A stretch of 33,100 nt of DNA from Tissierella pigra (GTDB lineage: Bacteria; Bacillota; Clostridia; Tissierellales; Tissierellaceae), in contig NZ_VUNQ01000043.1 in assembly GCF_009695605.1 (NCBI RefSeq), positions 1 to 33,100 on the forward strand, given 5' to 3'. Shown in pieces: positions 15,727-25,373 of the stretch. The translations under genes were made by a program, and so were the position numbers. Every line of letters begins with the position of its first letter. Positions within the stretch are counted from its first letter, which is position 1. The notes under the pieces are model-generated. The model saw only the letters and a program-made list of their open reading frames with translations. It did not search any database and was not told the DNA's origin.

Positions 15727-16611
15727 TTAATATTGCTCTATCTCATTATGAAACGCTTGAATCACCTGACTAAATTCTAGTGGATATTGGAATGCAACAT
15801 ATGCATGACTCCCTCCAGGAATAACCACAACCTGACTTAACCTCAAAAGCTTTTGAAAATTTTCTATACCTGCTTTTATTTCCTTTGACTTCCATTCTTC
15901 TTCACTGGGTAGCATTAAAACCGGACAAATAATATTTTCAAAGTATTTTTCAAATTTGATATCCCAAAAATCTTCTAAATATTTATCTATTACCCATTTA
16001 GGACAAGCAGATATATATTTCCCATCTCCTGTTTCTGAACTATTATATATTTCAAATTCCTCAATTTGCTGATTCCACAAAATACCACCTTGTTCATAAT
16101 TCTGCTTTGCCATCTTAACTTTTTCAACAATTGAATCAAAAACAGGATTGTTTTTCTTTGCTCTTTTAGTTCGCAGTTCTATTTTCTTATTTGGTATTTC
16201 TTCTTTTGCTATATCACATACACCATTTTTACCAAAGTAGTTCTGAATCGCACCTTCTGCCACAATAGACTGTATCCTTTCTGGAAAATGTGATGCAAGA
16301 TTTACTGCAATTTCTCCTCCTAAAGAACTGCCCACTATATGTGCCTTTTCTATTCCTAATTGATTCATAACATCTATAATATCTATTGCCATATTGTCTA
16401 ACGTGTATCCACTTACTACTTTCTCTGACTTCCCATGTCCTCTAAGGTCCAACGTAACTATGTGATATTTATTAATAAAATATGGTACAACTCCATTCCA
16501 TTGTGCTAAGTTTCCCCCTGAAAAATGTATAAACACAATTGTTTCTCCATTTCTAGGATACTGATTTACTTCTAATTCCGTTCCATTGGCTTTAATTCTC
16601 AATTTCTCCAA
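15727..16611 (-). CDS. Alpha/beta-hydrolase fold protein
   Basis: A 294-residue hydrolase of the large epoxide hydrolase/haloperoxidase-like group. It has the oxyanion loop HFSGG at 29-33, the strand motif TLDLRGHGKSEK at 53-64, the nucleophile elbow GSSLGG with Ser96, and a C-terminal catalytic His in GGSHAYVAF. The acid position reads LPSEEEW, so a Glu may replace the usual Asp. There is no signal peptide. The start is TTG at 16611 with AGGGGG seven bases upstream. The physiological substrate is unknown and the neighbours give no hint. Confidence 0.8.
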   Translation of the reverse strand: MEKLRIKANGTELEVNQYPRNGETIVFIHFSGGNLAQWNGVVPYFINKYHIVTLDLRGHGKSEKVVSGYTLDNMAIDIIDVMNQLGIEKAHIVGSSLGGEIAVNLASHFPERIQSIVAEGAIQNYFGKNGVCDIAKEEIPNKKIELRTKRAKKNNPVFDSIVEKVKMAKQNYEQGGILWNQQIEEFEIYNSSETGDGKYISACPKWVIDKYLEDFWDIKFEKYFENIICPVLMLPSEEEWKSKEIKAGIENFQKLLRLSQVVVIPGGSHAYVAFQYPLEFSQVIQAFHNEIEQY

Positions 16612-16734
16612 TATCTTGCCCCCTAATATTAAACAATAATATCAATGCTACTATGTTAAATATAAAAAATAATCAATTTCTATTTTTCCCAGTATAACAT
16701 AACTGTAACCTATTCACAATAAATTAAGGTTCAA

Positions 16735-16804
16735 TTAAAAAAGTAAATGCTAAGCATCTAGGTTACACAGTTATCAAATGTAACCCTTACATCTAGCATT
16801 TACT
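16735..16804 (-). terminator. Extended two-stem terminator after rlmH
   Basis: The outer stem is AGTAAATGCT/AGCATTTACT (16742-16751 with 16795-16804). An inner stem GGTTACA/TGTAACC lies within, and TTTTTTAATTG follows. The outer stem begins at the rlmH stop codon. Confidence 0.75.
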
Positions 16805-17279
16805 TATGATACGGTTCGCCCTTTATTATCCTCCACCCCCTATAAACTTGTTCAAGTAAAATAAGTCTCATTAGCTGATGTGGAAAAGTCATATTTGAAA
16901 AGGATAGTTTGAAATCACTTCTAGTGGTTACATTATTAGACAATCCTAATGAACCCCCTATGACGAAAGTAATATCATTTACTCCATTTATCATTAGATC
17001 TTCTATCTTTTTTGACAATTCTTCTGAGGATAATTGTTTACCTTTAATTTCCAGGGAAATAACAAAAGAATTTTGAGGAACTTTGGCTAAAATTCGCTCC
17101 CCCTCCTTATTCTTTACGATTTCCATTTCCTTTTCAGACAGATTCTCAGGTGCCTTTTCATCTTCAATTTCTACTATATCCATTGAACAATATCTTGATA
17201 GTCTTTTTAAAAATTCTTTTATACCTTCTTGTATATATTTTTCTTTTATCTTTCCTACTGCAACAACTCTTATATTCAT
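16800..17279 (-). CDS. rlmH: 23S rRNA pseudouridine-1915 N3-methyltransferase RlmH
   Basis: A 159-residue SPOUT-class methyltransferase of full family length. The N-terminal strand is MNIRVVAVGKIKEKYI. The SAM-binding trefoil-knot region includes ITFVIGGSLGLS, and the family-defining C-terminus is LEQVYRGWRIIKGEPYHK. It methylates pseudouridine 1915 in helix 69 of 23S rRNA, acting on assembled 70S ribosomes. AAAGGA lies ahead of the ATG. The gene commonly sits at the end of the wal/walJ-htrA cluster in Firmicutes, as here, although a terminator at 17350-17383 separates it from the gene upstream. Confidence 0.95.
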   Translation of the reverse strand: MNIRVVAVGKIKEKYIQEGIKEFLKRLSRYCSMDIVEIEDEKAPENLSEKEMEIVKNKEGERILAKVPQNSFVISLEIKGKQLSSEELSKKIEDLMINGVNDITFVIGGSLGLSNNVTTRSDFKLSFSNMTFPHQLMRLILLEQVYRGWRIIKGEPYHK

Positions 17280-17349
17280 AGTCTTTTCCTTTCATCTAAA
17301 TATATCTTCTTATATACTACCATAAATAGCCTAATTTTAATATTCAGAT

Positions 17350-17383
17350 TAACAAAAACAAGTGTACAATCCTGTACACTTGT
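17350..17383 (-). terminator. Perfect-stem intrinsic terminator
   Basis: ACAAGTGTAC and GTACACTTGT form a perfect 10-bp stem at 17359-17383 with a 5-base loop. TTTTTGTT follows on the minus strand. It ends the walJ-htrA-surE-small protein unit before rlmH. Confidence 0.75.
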
Positions 17384-17426
17384 TTAATTATTCATTATTA
17401 GATATTCATTTTTTATTGTCTTTAAA

Positions 17427-17729
17427 TCACTTTATCATATTGTCTCTAAAAAATACTATAAGTCCATAATTAGCTAATATATCCATGAATTGATTATGAG
17501 TTGAACCTTCTAATGCTCTCATTTTGGAATTATCTTTATAGGACCTTTCATTTCTCTCTATTTCCTCTTGAAATACTCCGATAGCCTCTTCCTTAGTCTC
17601 TAAGTTTTTCAGTAAGTCTATGTACCTGTCATATTCTTTAGATAATTCATCCATTACAAATCTATCTAACTCTGGGTATCTCCTTACATATTCCTTTAAG
17701 ACCTCTTCTTTGCTCCTAATCTCAAACAT
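17427..17729 (-). CDS. Small helical cytosolic protein, unknown function
   Basis: A 100-residue, highly charged, mostly helical protein rich in Glu, Lys and Arg (KEYVRRYPELDRFVMDELSK; EEAIGVFQEEIERNERSY). It has no signal peptide or membrane segment. I do not recognise a family. The coding call rests on AAGGAGG eight bases before the ATG, codon usage like its neighbours, position 65 bases behind surE in the same direction, and a strong terminator directly after it. It may be co-transcribed with surE. Confidence 0.7.
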   Translation of the reverse strand: MFEIRSKEEVLKEYVRRYPELDRFVMDELSKEYDRYIDLLKNLETKEEAIGVFQEEIERNERSYKDNSKMRALEGSTHNQFMDILANYGLIVFFRDNMIK

Positions 17730-17793
17730 AGTTTTTGCCTCCTTATAGTAAGTATCATTTAAATACTACCCAGATATTATAATATTTAATCAA

Positions 17794-18543
17794 TTATATC
17801 CAAGTTTTTATCTCTTCTAATAATTTAAAATTTGTTAAGTCATAATAAAGGGGTGTTACTGTTACATATCCCTTGTTTAAATAAAATCTATCTGTATCTT
17901 CTTCTGCTACGGAGTCCTTTCTACCTTTAAGTCTTAGTATCTTTTCTCCTTTTTCATTATACTCCGTAAGGTAATAATCATAGATAGGTCCACCTATCTT
18001 ACAAACCTTTATACCTAATATATCCTCTTCACTTTTATATGGAATATTTATATTTAATACAATATTGGATTTCAACAACTTATCCATAGAATTTTCTAAA
18101 ATTTGTCTTACATATTTAGCTGCAATATCAAATCGTGCAGTATCTTCTTTTACTTCAGCAGATATGGCTACAGAAGGGATATTATATATATTTCCTTCTA
18201 TTGCTGCTGAAACTGTTCCTGAGTAAAGTATATCTAATCCTGAATTAAACCCAAAATTTATCCCTGATAAGACTAAGTCTACTTTTTCCTCTGATAAAAT
18301 TTCTAGGCCTACTCTAATACAGTCGGCAGGAGTTCCTGAAACACTATAAGCCTTAGACTTAAGTCCCTCTAAATCCACTTCTTTTACTATTAGTTCATTA
18401 CCTAATGTAATAGCATGGCTTTGAGCTGATCTTTGCATATCTGGCGCCACTATGATTATTTCATGTTCCTTTTCTAACTCCTTTGCCAATGTATATATAC
18501 CCTCTGCCATTACTCCATCATCATTTGCTAATAATATTCTCAC
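17794..18543 (-). CDS. surE: 5'-nucleotidase SurE
   Basis: A 249-residue metal-dependent nucleoside monophosphatase. It has the N-terminal metal site NDDG (Asp8, Asp9), SGTPADC, and the conserved loop SGINFGFNSGLDILYSGTV followed by AAIEG. Family length is normal. It acts in the cytosol on nucleoside 5'- and 3'-monophosphates and short polyphosphates. GTG start at 18543 with AGGAGG six bases upstream; 19 bases separate it from htrA, so they are likely co-transcribed. Confidence 0.95.
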   Translation of the reverse strand: MRILLANDDGVMAEGIYTLAKELEKEHEIIIVAPDMQRSAQSHAITLGNELIVKEVDLEGLKSKAYSVSGTPADCIRVGLEILSEEKVDLVLSGINFGFNSGLDILYSGTVSAAIEGNIYNIPSVAISAEVKEDTARFDIAAKYVRQILENSMDKLLKSNIVLNINIPYKSEEDILGIKVCKIGGPIYDYYLTEYNEKGEKILRLKGRKDSVAEEDTDRFYLNKGYVTVTPLYYDLTNFKLLEEIKTWI

Positions 18544-18562
18544 TTCAAACCTCCTACTTACT

Positions 18563-19708
18563 TTAAAATTTTGTGAATTCTATTTCTACTTTTATATCTT
18601 GACCATTTCTATTGATTGTTAAAACTGTTTTATCTCCAATCTTATACTTATAGAGTATCTTTCTTAATTGAACCATATTTTCAACCTTTTGATTGTCAAT
18701 TTTTGTTATTACATCTAAAATCTCTAAATTGGCTTTTTGTGCTGGAGAATTTGGTAATATTTCAATGATTACTACTCCGCTATCAGTGCCTAATCTAGTG
18801 CCAAACTCCCTTTCAAATCTATCTACCTCTGCTCCTTGAAATCCAATATAAACACTACTAAACTTACCATCTTTAATAACTTCTTCTGCTATGGGTTTAA
18901 TTAGATTTATTGGAATAGCAAATCCTAGTCCTTCACCAGTCTTTATTTTGGCAGTGTTTATACCTATTACAGCACCTTCGCTGTTTAAAAGAGGACCACC
19001 ACTATTTCCTGGATTTATAGAGGCATCTGTTTGTATCAAATCCTCAATAATATTGTACTCATCTACTTTAATAGAACGGTGAAGTCCAGAAATAACTCCT
19101 GATGTAACCGACCTTTGAAAATCTAATCCTAATGGATTTCCTATAGCAACTGCCAACTGTCCTACTTCAAGTATATCAGAATCCCCAAATTCTGCCACCT
19201 GTAAATCTTTAGCTTCTACTTTTACTATGGCTAAATCAAGGGAAGAATCATACCATAAAACCTTTCCTTGTATCTTATCTCTATTTTCAATCAGTACTGA
19301 TATTGACTTTGCCTTACCATCTCCAATTACATGAGAATTAGTTAAAATATATCCATTTGAATCTATAATTACTCCCGAACCTACACCTTCTACATCTCTT
19401 GACCAAAATAATTCTCTCATTTCCTGGACAGTAGTTATTCCTACTACTGACCCTATGGCTTTTTTGGCTACAGCTGTCACTGAAGTTATATTTTCTGTTG
19501 GAGTAATAGTTATCTCATTTATGGGACTTACCCCTTTTCCCTGATATAATTCTGGCATGGGAAGAAATTTTCCATATAAGTAGGTAGGCGCAATATAAGA
19601 ACCAAATATTCCTCCAATTATAGCTGCCACTAATGCTACTATAAAATATGAAAAAGTCCTATTTTTCTTAGGTGGTCTATTGTAACTATAATAATTATAA
19701 TCGCCCAT
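18563..19708 (-). CDS. htrA: Membrane-anchored HtrA/DegP-like serine protease
   Basis: A 381-residue trypsin-fold protease with a single N-terminal membrane anchor at about 19-41 and an extracytoplasmic catalytic domain. The triad is His126 (TNSHVIG), Asp158 (SLDLAIV) and Ser236 (GNSGGP). A single PDZ domain occupies about 280-381. It degrades or refolds damaged exported proteins at the membrane surface. It lies 12 bases behind walJ with AAGGAGG before the ATG, the usual wal-cluster order. The RELFWSRDVEGVGSG segment is typical of Gram-positive HtrA. Confidence 0.93.
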   Translation of the reverse strand: MGDYNYYSYNRPPKKNRTFSYFIVALVAAIIGGIFGSYIAPTYLYGKFLPMPELYQGKGVSPINEITITPTENITSVTAVAKKAIGSVVGITTVQEMRELFWSRDVEGVGSGVIIDSNGYILTNSHVIGDGKAKSISVLIENRDKIQGKVLWYDSSLDLAIVKVEAKDLQVAEFGDSDILEVGQLAVAIGNPLGLDFQRSVTSGVISGLHRSIKVDEYNIIEDLIQTDASINPGNSGGPLLNSEGAVIGINTAKIKTGEGLGFAIPINLIKPIAEEVIKDGKFSSVYIGFQGAEVDRFEREFGTRLGTDSGVVIIEILPNSPAQKANLEILDVITKIDNQKVENMVQLRKILYKYKIGDKTVLTINRNGQDIKVEIEFTKF

Positions 19709-19720
19709 TTTAACTCCTCC

Positions 19721-20515
19721 TTATAAATTATATACCTTGGTTATTCTATCTCTATATGTTAAATCCAATTTAATATCCTTATCTACATTTATTCCTTTGT
19801 TTACTAAAATTTCCTTTACTGTTCTATGAGCTAAATCTGGTGTATTATTATCTTTACTTAAATGTCCCAACAATATGGTTTCTCTATTACCTGATATAAC
19901 TTCTCCTAAAACATTTCCAGCATAATCATTGGATAAATGTCCACTTTCACTAAGTATTCTTTGTTTCAGTGGCCAAGGATAAGTACCATTTTTCAGCATA
20001 TTTACATCATGATTGGATTCCATTAAATATAAATCAGAACCTTTTATATGGTTCTTTATATTATCATTTACCCAACCTGTATCTGTTATAATACTGATTT
20101 TAATCTTTTTATAAAAAAATATATACCCAACTGGTTCTAAAGCATCATGAAATATATTAATAGGAAGAATAGTTATATCTTTTATATCTAAATGTTCTTC
20201 CGTTACAAATGATTTTATGTTATTCTCTTTTATTTTACCAATGGATTTTTCCATTCCTAACCAAGTGTTGCAATTGGCATAGATAGGTAAATCGTATCTT
20301 CTTGAAAGAACCCCTACTCCTCTTACATGATCAATATGTTCATGGGTTACTAGTATGCCGTCTAATGTATTTGGTTCTACTTCTATGGATGATAATAACT
20401 CCTCTATTCTTTTTCCAGAAAATCCTCCATCTACTAATAATCTTGTATTGTTAGTTTCAATATATTGACAGTTCCCTGAACTTCCACTGGATAAGGAACA
20501 AAACTTAATATCCAT
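19721..20515 (-). CDS. walJ: WalJ (YycJ) metallo-beta-lactamase-fold hydrolase
   Basis: A 264-residue protein of the MBL superfamily. It opens with FCSLSSGSSGNCQYIE, has the dinuclear metal motif HEHIDH at 58-63, a further metal-ligand region DTGWV near 134 and LGHLSKDNN near 218. YycJ-type proteins are thought to be 5'-3' exonuclease-like nucleases connected to DNA repair and to coordination of division with wall synthesis. It starts a second transcription unit: the terminator at 20615-20652 separates it from yycI, and two TATAAT sequences precede it. Confidence 0.92.
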   Translation of the reverse strand: MDIKFCSLSSGSSGNCQYIETNNTRLLVDGGFSGKRIEELLSSIEVEPNTLDGILVTHEHIDHVRGVGVLSRRYDLPIYANCNTWLGMEKSIGKIKENNIKSFVTEEHLDIKDITILPINIFHDALEPVGYIFFYKKIKISIITDTGWVNDNIKNHIKGSDLYLMESNHDVNMLKNGTYPWPLKQRILSESGHLSNDYAGNVLGEVISGNRETILLGHLSKDNNTPDLAHRTVKEILVNKGINVDKDIKLDLTYRDRITKVYNL

Positions 20516-20614
20516 TCATAATTCCCCCATTTTGTAATATGCTTTTTATTTAGCTTCAAGTAAGGATTTTATTATAGCATTTATTTAGAAGCCTTTTTTA
20601 TATTATAGTACATA

Positions 20615-20652
20615 TACATAAAAAAAAGAAGAATTTGAAATTCTTCTTTTTT
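20615..20652 (-). terminator. Terminator between yycI and walJ
   Basis: AAGAAGAAT and ATTCTTCTT arms (20627-20649 region) with a long T-run on the minus strand. The hairpin overlaps the yycI stop codon. Confidence 0.75.
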
Positions 20653-21517
20653 AATTATTATAGTTATCTATAATTACTTTATATCCATCATCAAATAAAA
20701 CTCTCCAAGCAGGCATAGTTTTACCTTTTTTTGCCTCTTTAGGATCCTTCATATAATCATTGTGATCTGTTGGTTCAAAATAATAACATAGGGATATATC
20801 TTTTATGGTTTTTCCGTATACTTCCTTCATACTCAAAAGACTTAGAATAGATTTTGGAGCTGTACTTATATATATTGGAGTATCTCTTTCCTCTAATATA
20901 TTTAGCCATGTTCTTTCCATTCTCTTGACTCCAGTTTCATCCAGTTCTATAATAGTAGAGGATTTCTCCAGATATCTATCCTTATACAACTTTGAAAACT
21001 CTAAATAATATCCATCCTCTTTTAATGATATATAGGATAATACCATATCTGAAGTATCATATTTTCTTTCTTGTAAAAATTCCAATGCAATATCTTTAGC
21101 CTTTTCTTCATCTAAGTCCTTGTACTCTTTTGTTGTCTTTTTATTTTCATAGACTAAATTCTTTTTATTTGTAACTATTATACTTTCATTTTCAAAAAAT
21201 ATTTCAGCCGTGTTTTGTTCCTTAGATTCAATAGTTCCATTACCTTGAAAAAAATTATTATTTACTTTCGTAAAATCTACAAAATCATATTCTACTATTA
21301 AAGTACTTAGACTGGGGATCTCTCTAGATATATTTGTATCTATAAAAATGTTTTTGCTTTTTAAAATTTCAGTCACATCTTCTATAAAACCTTCTTTTGT
21401 TGTTGTTTCCACTTGTCTTTCGCTTGAAAGTAATACGAACCCCAATAAAATATTGGTTATTATAAATGCAAATATTAAGATGGTTTTCGCCTTTGACCAG
21501 TCCACATAACTCACCAT
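20651..21517 (-). CDS. yycI: WalK-regulatory membrane protein YycI
   Basis: A 288-residue single-pass protein with the membrane segment at about 12-31 (ILIFAFIITNILLGFVLLS) and an extracytoplasmic YycI/YycH-like domain. The opening VDWSKAKTILI is the hallmark of YycI proteins. In Bacillus, YycI and YycH bind WalK through their membrane helices and restrain it. It follows yycH by 9 bases in the same operon. The start is not fixed: ribosome-site-like GGATGG is very close to the ATG. Confidence 0.9.
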   Translation of the reverse strand: MVSYVDWSKAKTILIFAFIITNILLGFVLLSSERQVETTTKEGFIEDVTEILKSKNIFIDTNISREIPSLSTLIVEYDFVDFTKVNNNFFQGNGTIESKEQNTAEIFFENESIIVTNKKNLVYENKKTTKEYKDLDEEKAKDIALEFLQERKYDTSDMVLSYISLKEDGYYLEFSKLYKDRYLEKSSTIIELDETGVKRMERTWLNILEERDTPIYISTAPKSILSLLSMKEVYGKTIKDISLCYYFEPTDHNDYMKDPKEAKKGKTMPAWRVLFDDGYKVIIDNYNN

Positions 21518-21526
21518 CCATCCTAA

Positions 21527-22954
21527 CTAATTTTTTTCATATACTAATGAACCGTCGTATACATTAAATGCGTAAAGTCCGTCTCCCATTCTTATGACCC
21601 AAACAGGTATCAATTCGTCTTCTATATCTTTCAGACATGGGTCAAAATAAGATAAAGTAATATCGTTTATAGTCTCTAAAACCTCTGCTTGAACAGGTTC
21701 CTCACCTTCTAATAATTGAATATCATTCTTTTCTAAATACTTTTCCACTATAAAATCAATATTCATATCTAGTATATCAAAGGAGGCTAAATTTCTCTTC
21801 GCTTCAGGAACACTTTCTACTGACTTATTCATATCTTTTCTAATGAAATGTTTATATGACCTTATATGATCATTAAATACTTCTATTTGTACAAAATCTG
21901 TTACTTCTTCATTTCCAAGAATTATAGGTATACCCTTAACTCTATATCTAAATGTTAGATTATATCCTAAATTATTATCTACTTCAATTTCTTCTACTTT
22001 AGCTAAGTACATTCCTTTTGGAACTCCTGGACTTTTAGATATGAATTCTGATGCCGTAGTCAAACTTTGATAGAGATTTCGCTTTCTAACTAATTCTTCT
22101 AGGGGATGGAAATACTCTAAGGAACCATTTATATTTAACTTCAAAACTTTTTGATTATATATATATATAGTAGAACCATTACTTTCAACTATTTCTCTAA
22201 TATAATCAATATTTTTGTTAAAAAACTTTTCTACTAGTTCTTTCTTTTCTTCTTCATCTAAATTTCTGATTTCATTTTCTACATGTATTGTAGGCAATGT
22301 GCTTTTCATTTCATATGATATATAGGTATCATTATTTACTTCTAAAGCTTCTTTCATAGAAAAATAATTATTATAATTCCGATTTTCTTTAATTGAATTG
22401 ATTTGTTTTTTTAAATTATCTAAATCCATAGATTTATCATATATCAATAGATTTTTCTCTCCATCTGAAAAAACACAAAAAGAATCCTTATCTACTAGAG
22501 AGATATAAATGCTTTTAACACTAGGTAGATTATCTACTATTAGATTAGGATCTTTAACATCTAAGGATTTAGCTAATATATAGGTATTTACTTTTTCGGG
22601 AAAATAAAATACTAAAGACCTCTTTCCATTATATGTTGAAAACTCATCATTTGGTAATTCAGAAATTTCAATGCTTTTTGAACCTAATATATTATTTAAA
22701 ACATTTCTTGAGTTAGTCCATAATCTATGTTTATAATCGTCATAGAAAAGAGTATGGTTTTTATAACCAAAATTTAACAGATATTTATTAGGTACTATCA
22801 TATCAGACAATAAATATGATACACCATAAACTTCTTTTTTATTGTTAAATATATTAATCATTTCATTGGGAAGTTCAATCCATAAGCGTTTTGTAAATAC
22901 TAAACTAATACATACTAATGACATTAATATGAAAGTCTTGAATCTTTCCATCAT
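21527..22954 (-). CDS. yycH: WalK-regulatory membrane protein YycH
   Basis: A protein of about 475 residues with one N-terminal membrane helix (FILMSLVCISLVFTKRLW) and a large outer part of the YycH type, including LWIELPNEM and a C-terminal region with VWVIRMGDGLYAFN. It is a partner of YycI in controlling WalK. A longer frame starts five codons upstream (22969) without a ribosome site. ATG at 22954 has GGAG nine bases before it and is preferred. It sits between the secreted 166-residue protein and yycI. Confidence 0.88.
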   Translation of the reverse strand: MMERFKTFILMSLVCISLVFTKRLWIELPNEMINIFNNKKEVYGVSYLLSDMIVPNKYLLNFGYKNHTLFYDDYKHRLWTNSRNVLNNILGSKSIEISELPNDEFSTYNGKRSLVFYFPEKVNTYILAKSLDVKDPNLIVDNLPSVKSIYISLVDKDSFCVFSDGEKNLLIYDKSMDLDNLKKQINSIKENRNYNNYFSMKEALEVNNDTYISYEMKSTLPTIHVENEIRNLDEEEKKELVEKFFNKNIDYIREIVESNGSTIYIYNQKVLKLNINGSLEYFHPLEELVRKRNLYQSLTTASEFISKSPGVPKGMYLAKVEEIEVDNNLGYNLTFRYRVKGIPIILGNEEVTDFVQIEVFNDHIRSYKHFIRKDMNKSVESVPEAKRNLASFDILDMNIDFIVEKYLEKNDIQLLEGEEPVQAEVLETINDITLSYFDPCLKDIEDELIPVWVIRMGDGLYAFNVYDGSLVYEKN

Positions 22955-22983
22955 TCTAACCATCTCCATATCACTAGAAAGTA

Positions 22984-23484
22984 CTATTTAAGTATTGTTA
23001 TTATATCTGTAAGCTTAACTTCATTTGTATGATTTCCCGTATCTGTTGTCTTTACATATACGATTATTTCAATCGGTGGAACATCTTCTACTTCAAAAAT
23101 AATAATTATTTTATTGATTCCTGTTACCAATTCTAATTCTTTATCAAAGAATCCCATATTACCAGATTTAATAGTATCACTAGATATTTCAATGTAATCA
23201 TCTTCATCTGGTAATTTTAGTAAATCAAAACTTTTTCTTGTAAGATCAGTTGTTCCATATACTTCTATTGTAACTTCTGTTCCAGATGGTGCTTTTCCAT
23301 TTATAAAAGTAATCTTATCCTCTGTAGAATAAGCTTTTTTTTCAGGGTTTATAACTTGATACTTTGTTATATCAATTTTTTGCTCAGTATTAATTTTTGC
23401 ATCTTCTGTAGCTGCATTTCCAACTGAACTAATAGCAAGTAGACTAGCACCTATAAATAGACTAGCCAATATCTTTTTCCACAT
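22984..23484 (-). CDS. Secreted beta-rich protein inserted in the wal operon
   Basis: A 166-residue protein with a clear signal peptide (KK, hydrophobic core, cleavage after VGNAA near residue 25). The mature part is beta-strand rich, with FINGKAPSGTEVTIEVYG and LVTGINKIIIIFEVEDVPP, resembling an Ig-like extracellular domain. It has no lipobox, catalytic motif or wall anchor. I recognise no named family. AAAGGAGG lies seven bases before the ATG. It is between walK and yycH, a place occupied by no gene in Bacillus, so it may be a clade-specific accessory to Wal signalling or wall sensing. Confidence 0.75.
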   Translation of the reverse strand: MWKKILASLFIGASLLAISSVGNAATEDAKINTEQKIDITKYQVINPEKKAYSTEDKITFINGKAPSGTEVTIEVYGTTDLTRKSFDLLKLPDEDDYIEISSDTIKSGNMGFFDKELELVTGINKIIIIFEVEDVPPIEIIVYVKTTDTGNHTNEVKLTDIITILK

Positions 23485-23566
23485 AATCTATCCTCCTTTA
23501 CTTTTACTCTGATTACATTATATAGTAACTATATTACAAAATTATTACAATAAAATTAAGATTGAA

Positions 23567-25372
23567 TTACACTTTCTCATAAGGTATTTTTATTTCTACT
23601 GTTGTACCTTCTCCAAATTTACTATTGAGGACGATTTGTCCTTGATAAGCTTCCATTATTTGCTTTGCAATAGATAGTCCAAGTCCAGTACCACCCAGCT
23701 CTCTACTTCTTCCTTTCTCAACTCTATAAAATCTTTCAAAAATCCTTTTTTGATCTTCTTCTGGAATACCTATACCATTATCTTTTACTTTTATATTTAT
23801 AAAATTATTTTCATCTGTTAAAGAAATCTCAATAGTTCCATTATCTTCTGTATATTTTACAGCATTTGATATTATATTTAGTATTACCTGCTCTATACCA
23901 TCTTTATCTATTACAATATCTGGTAATTCCTTTATATTTAATTCTAGCTTATGATTCTTATTTTTAAATGCAAATTCTAATTTTAATAAAATATCTTCCA
24001 AAAGTTTGTTTATAGAAACTTCTTCTTTTTTCCATACTGTCTTTTTATAGTCTAGATTTGAAAGCTGTAATAAATCTTTAACAAGTCTTGCCATTCTATC
24101 ACATTCATTGTCTATAACTGTTAAAAACATTTTCCCTGTTTCATTATCTATTCCATTATCCATTAAAGTTTCTGTATAGCTTTTAATTGTAGTTATAGGT
24201 GTCTTTAATTCATGAGATACATTTGCTACAAATTCCTTCCTCATATTATCTAGTTTATGCTCATTTGTCATATCTTGAAACACAATTATAAGCCCTGCTA
24301 TATTATTTCCTTCATCTTTAAATGGTGCATATTTTACTTTATATACATAGGAATCAATGGCTAATGCTTTATGACCTTCTAAAGTAGATATTTGTTCAAA
24401 ATTAACATTTTTAATATCTATAAGTTCTAAAAGCTTATTTATATAAGGTGTAAAGTTATCATTGTTGTCCTTTTCTCCAGCTAATCTCAATATATCCATG
24501 GCAATAGGATTCCCATGGATTATATTACCATCTAAATCTATTGCTAAAACACCTTCTGCCATATAGTTAAAAATAGTATCTAGTTTAGATCTTTCTAAAT
24601 CCATTTCCTGTATTGTGTTTTTCAACTTTAAAGTTAAATGATTAAACATACTGGCAAGTTGCCCAATCTCATCATCTGATTTTACGTCAACAAATTGATC
24701 AAAATTTCCAGATGCCATTTCTTCTGCTTTATTAGTTACATCACGAATAGGTTCTGTAATGCTTGAAGCTATTAAATATCCTAAAAGTATTGTAATTACA
24801 AGGGCTATCATTGTAGCACTTGTTAATATTTTTTTAGATTCATTTACTACTGTATATACATTTTGCAAATCTGAAGTCATATATATTACTCCCTTGACCT
24901 TTCCTACTTCGTCTAAAACAGGATATGCGATATGATTATATACAGTGTTTTCATTTTTTTCTTTTATATCTTCATTTGCTCTATCTCCACCATAGGCCTT
25001 CAATACTAAGGTAGGGTCTATGGATTTATACGATAAAGCATTTTGCCCTATTAATTTTTCATATTGTTTTGAAGATGAGGCTATTATAATGGGAAACTCA
25101 TCATTATATATTACATATATAGTCTCATTACCGTCTATTTTCCATTCATTTAAAGTCTCTTGTATTTGTTCTGATACATTTAACCAATTGTCTTCTGCTA
25201 AATACGAAGAGGTTTTAATTATGGTTTCTATATGCTGTTCCATAGAATTAGTGTTATTTAATATCTGTTGTGATTCTAATCTTCCAAAAATAAATATACC
25301 TACTATTATCATAGCAATAAATATTAATAAAAAACAAACTACAATAAATTTCCACTTTATACTGGCAAACAT
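23567..25372 (-). CDS. walK: Essential-type cell-wall sensor histidine kinase WalK
   Basis: A 601-residue kinase. Membrane helices at about 7-30 and 180-203 flank an extracytoplasmic sensor domain. HAMP (about 204-256), PAS (about 265-365), HisKA with His387 (VSHELKTP) and HATPase_c follow; the last has N-box NAVKYT, DNGIGIP and GGTGLGLSIAK. The HAMP-PAS order is diagnostic of WalK. It phosphorylates WalR in response to peptidoglycan status (lipid II or muropeptide signals in relatives). One base separates it from walR, and its AGGAGG lies in the end of walR. Confidence 0.94.
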   Translation of the reverse strand: MFASIKWKFIVVCFLLIFIAMIIVGIFIFGRLESQQILNNTNSMEQHIETIIKTSSYLAEDNWLNVSEQIQETLNEWKIDGNETIYVIYNDEFPIIIASSSKQYEKLIGQNALSYKSIDPTLVLKAYGGDRANEDIKEKNENTVYNHIAYPVLDEVGKVKGVIYMTSDLQNVYTVVNESKKILTSATMIALVITILLGYLIASSITEPIRDVTNKAEEMASGNFDQFVDVKSDDEIGQLASMFNHLTLKLKNTIQEMDLERSKLDTIFNYMAEGVLAIDLDGNIIHGNPIAMDILRLAGEKDNNDNFTPYINKLLELIDIKNVNFEQISTLEGHKALAIDSYVYKVKYAPFKDEGNNIAGLIIVFQDMTNEHKLDNMRKEFVANVSHELKTPITTIKSYTETLMDNGIDNETGKMFLTVIDNECDRMARLVKDLLQLSNLDYKKTVWKKEEVSINKLLEDILLKLEFAFKNKNHKLELNIKELPDIVIDKDGIEQVILNIISNAVKYTEDNGTIEISLTDENNFINIKVKDNGIGIPEEDQKRIFERFYRVEKGRSRELGGTGLGLSIAKQIMEAYQGQIVLNSKFGEGTTVEIKIPYEKV

Positions 25373-25373
25373 A

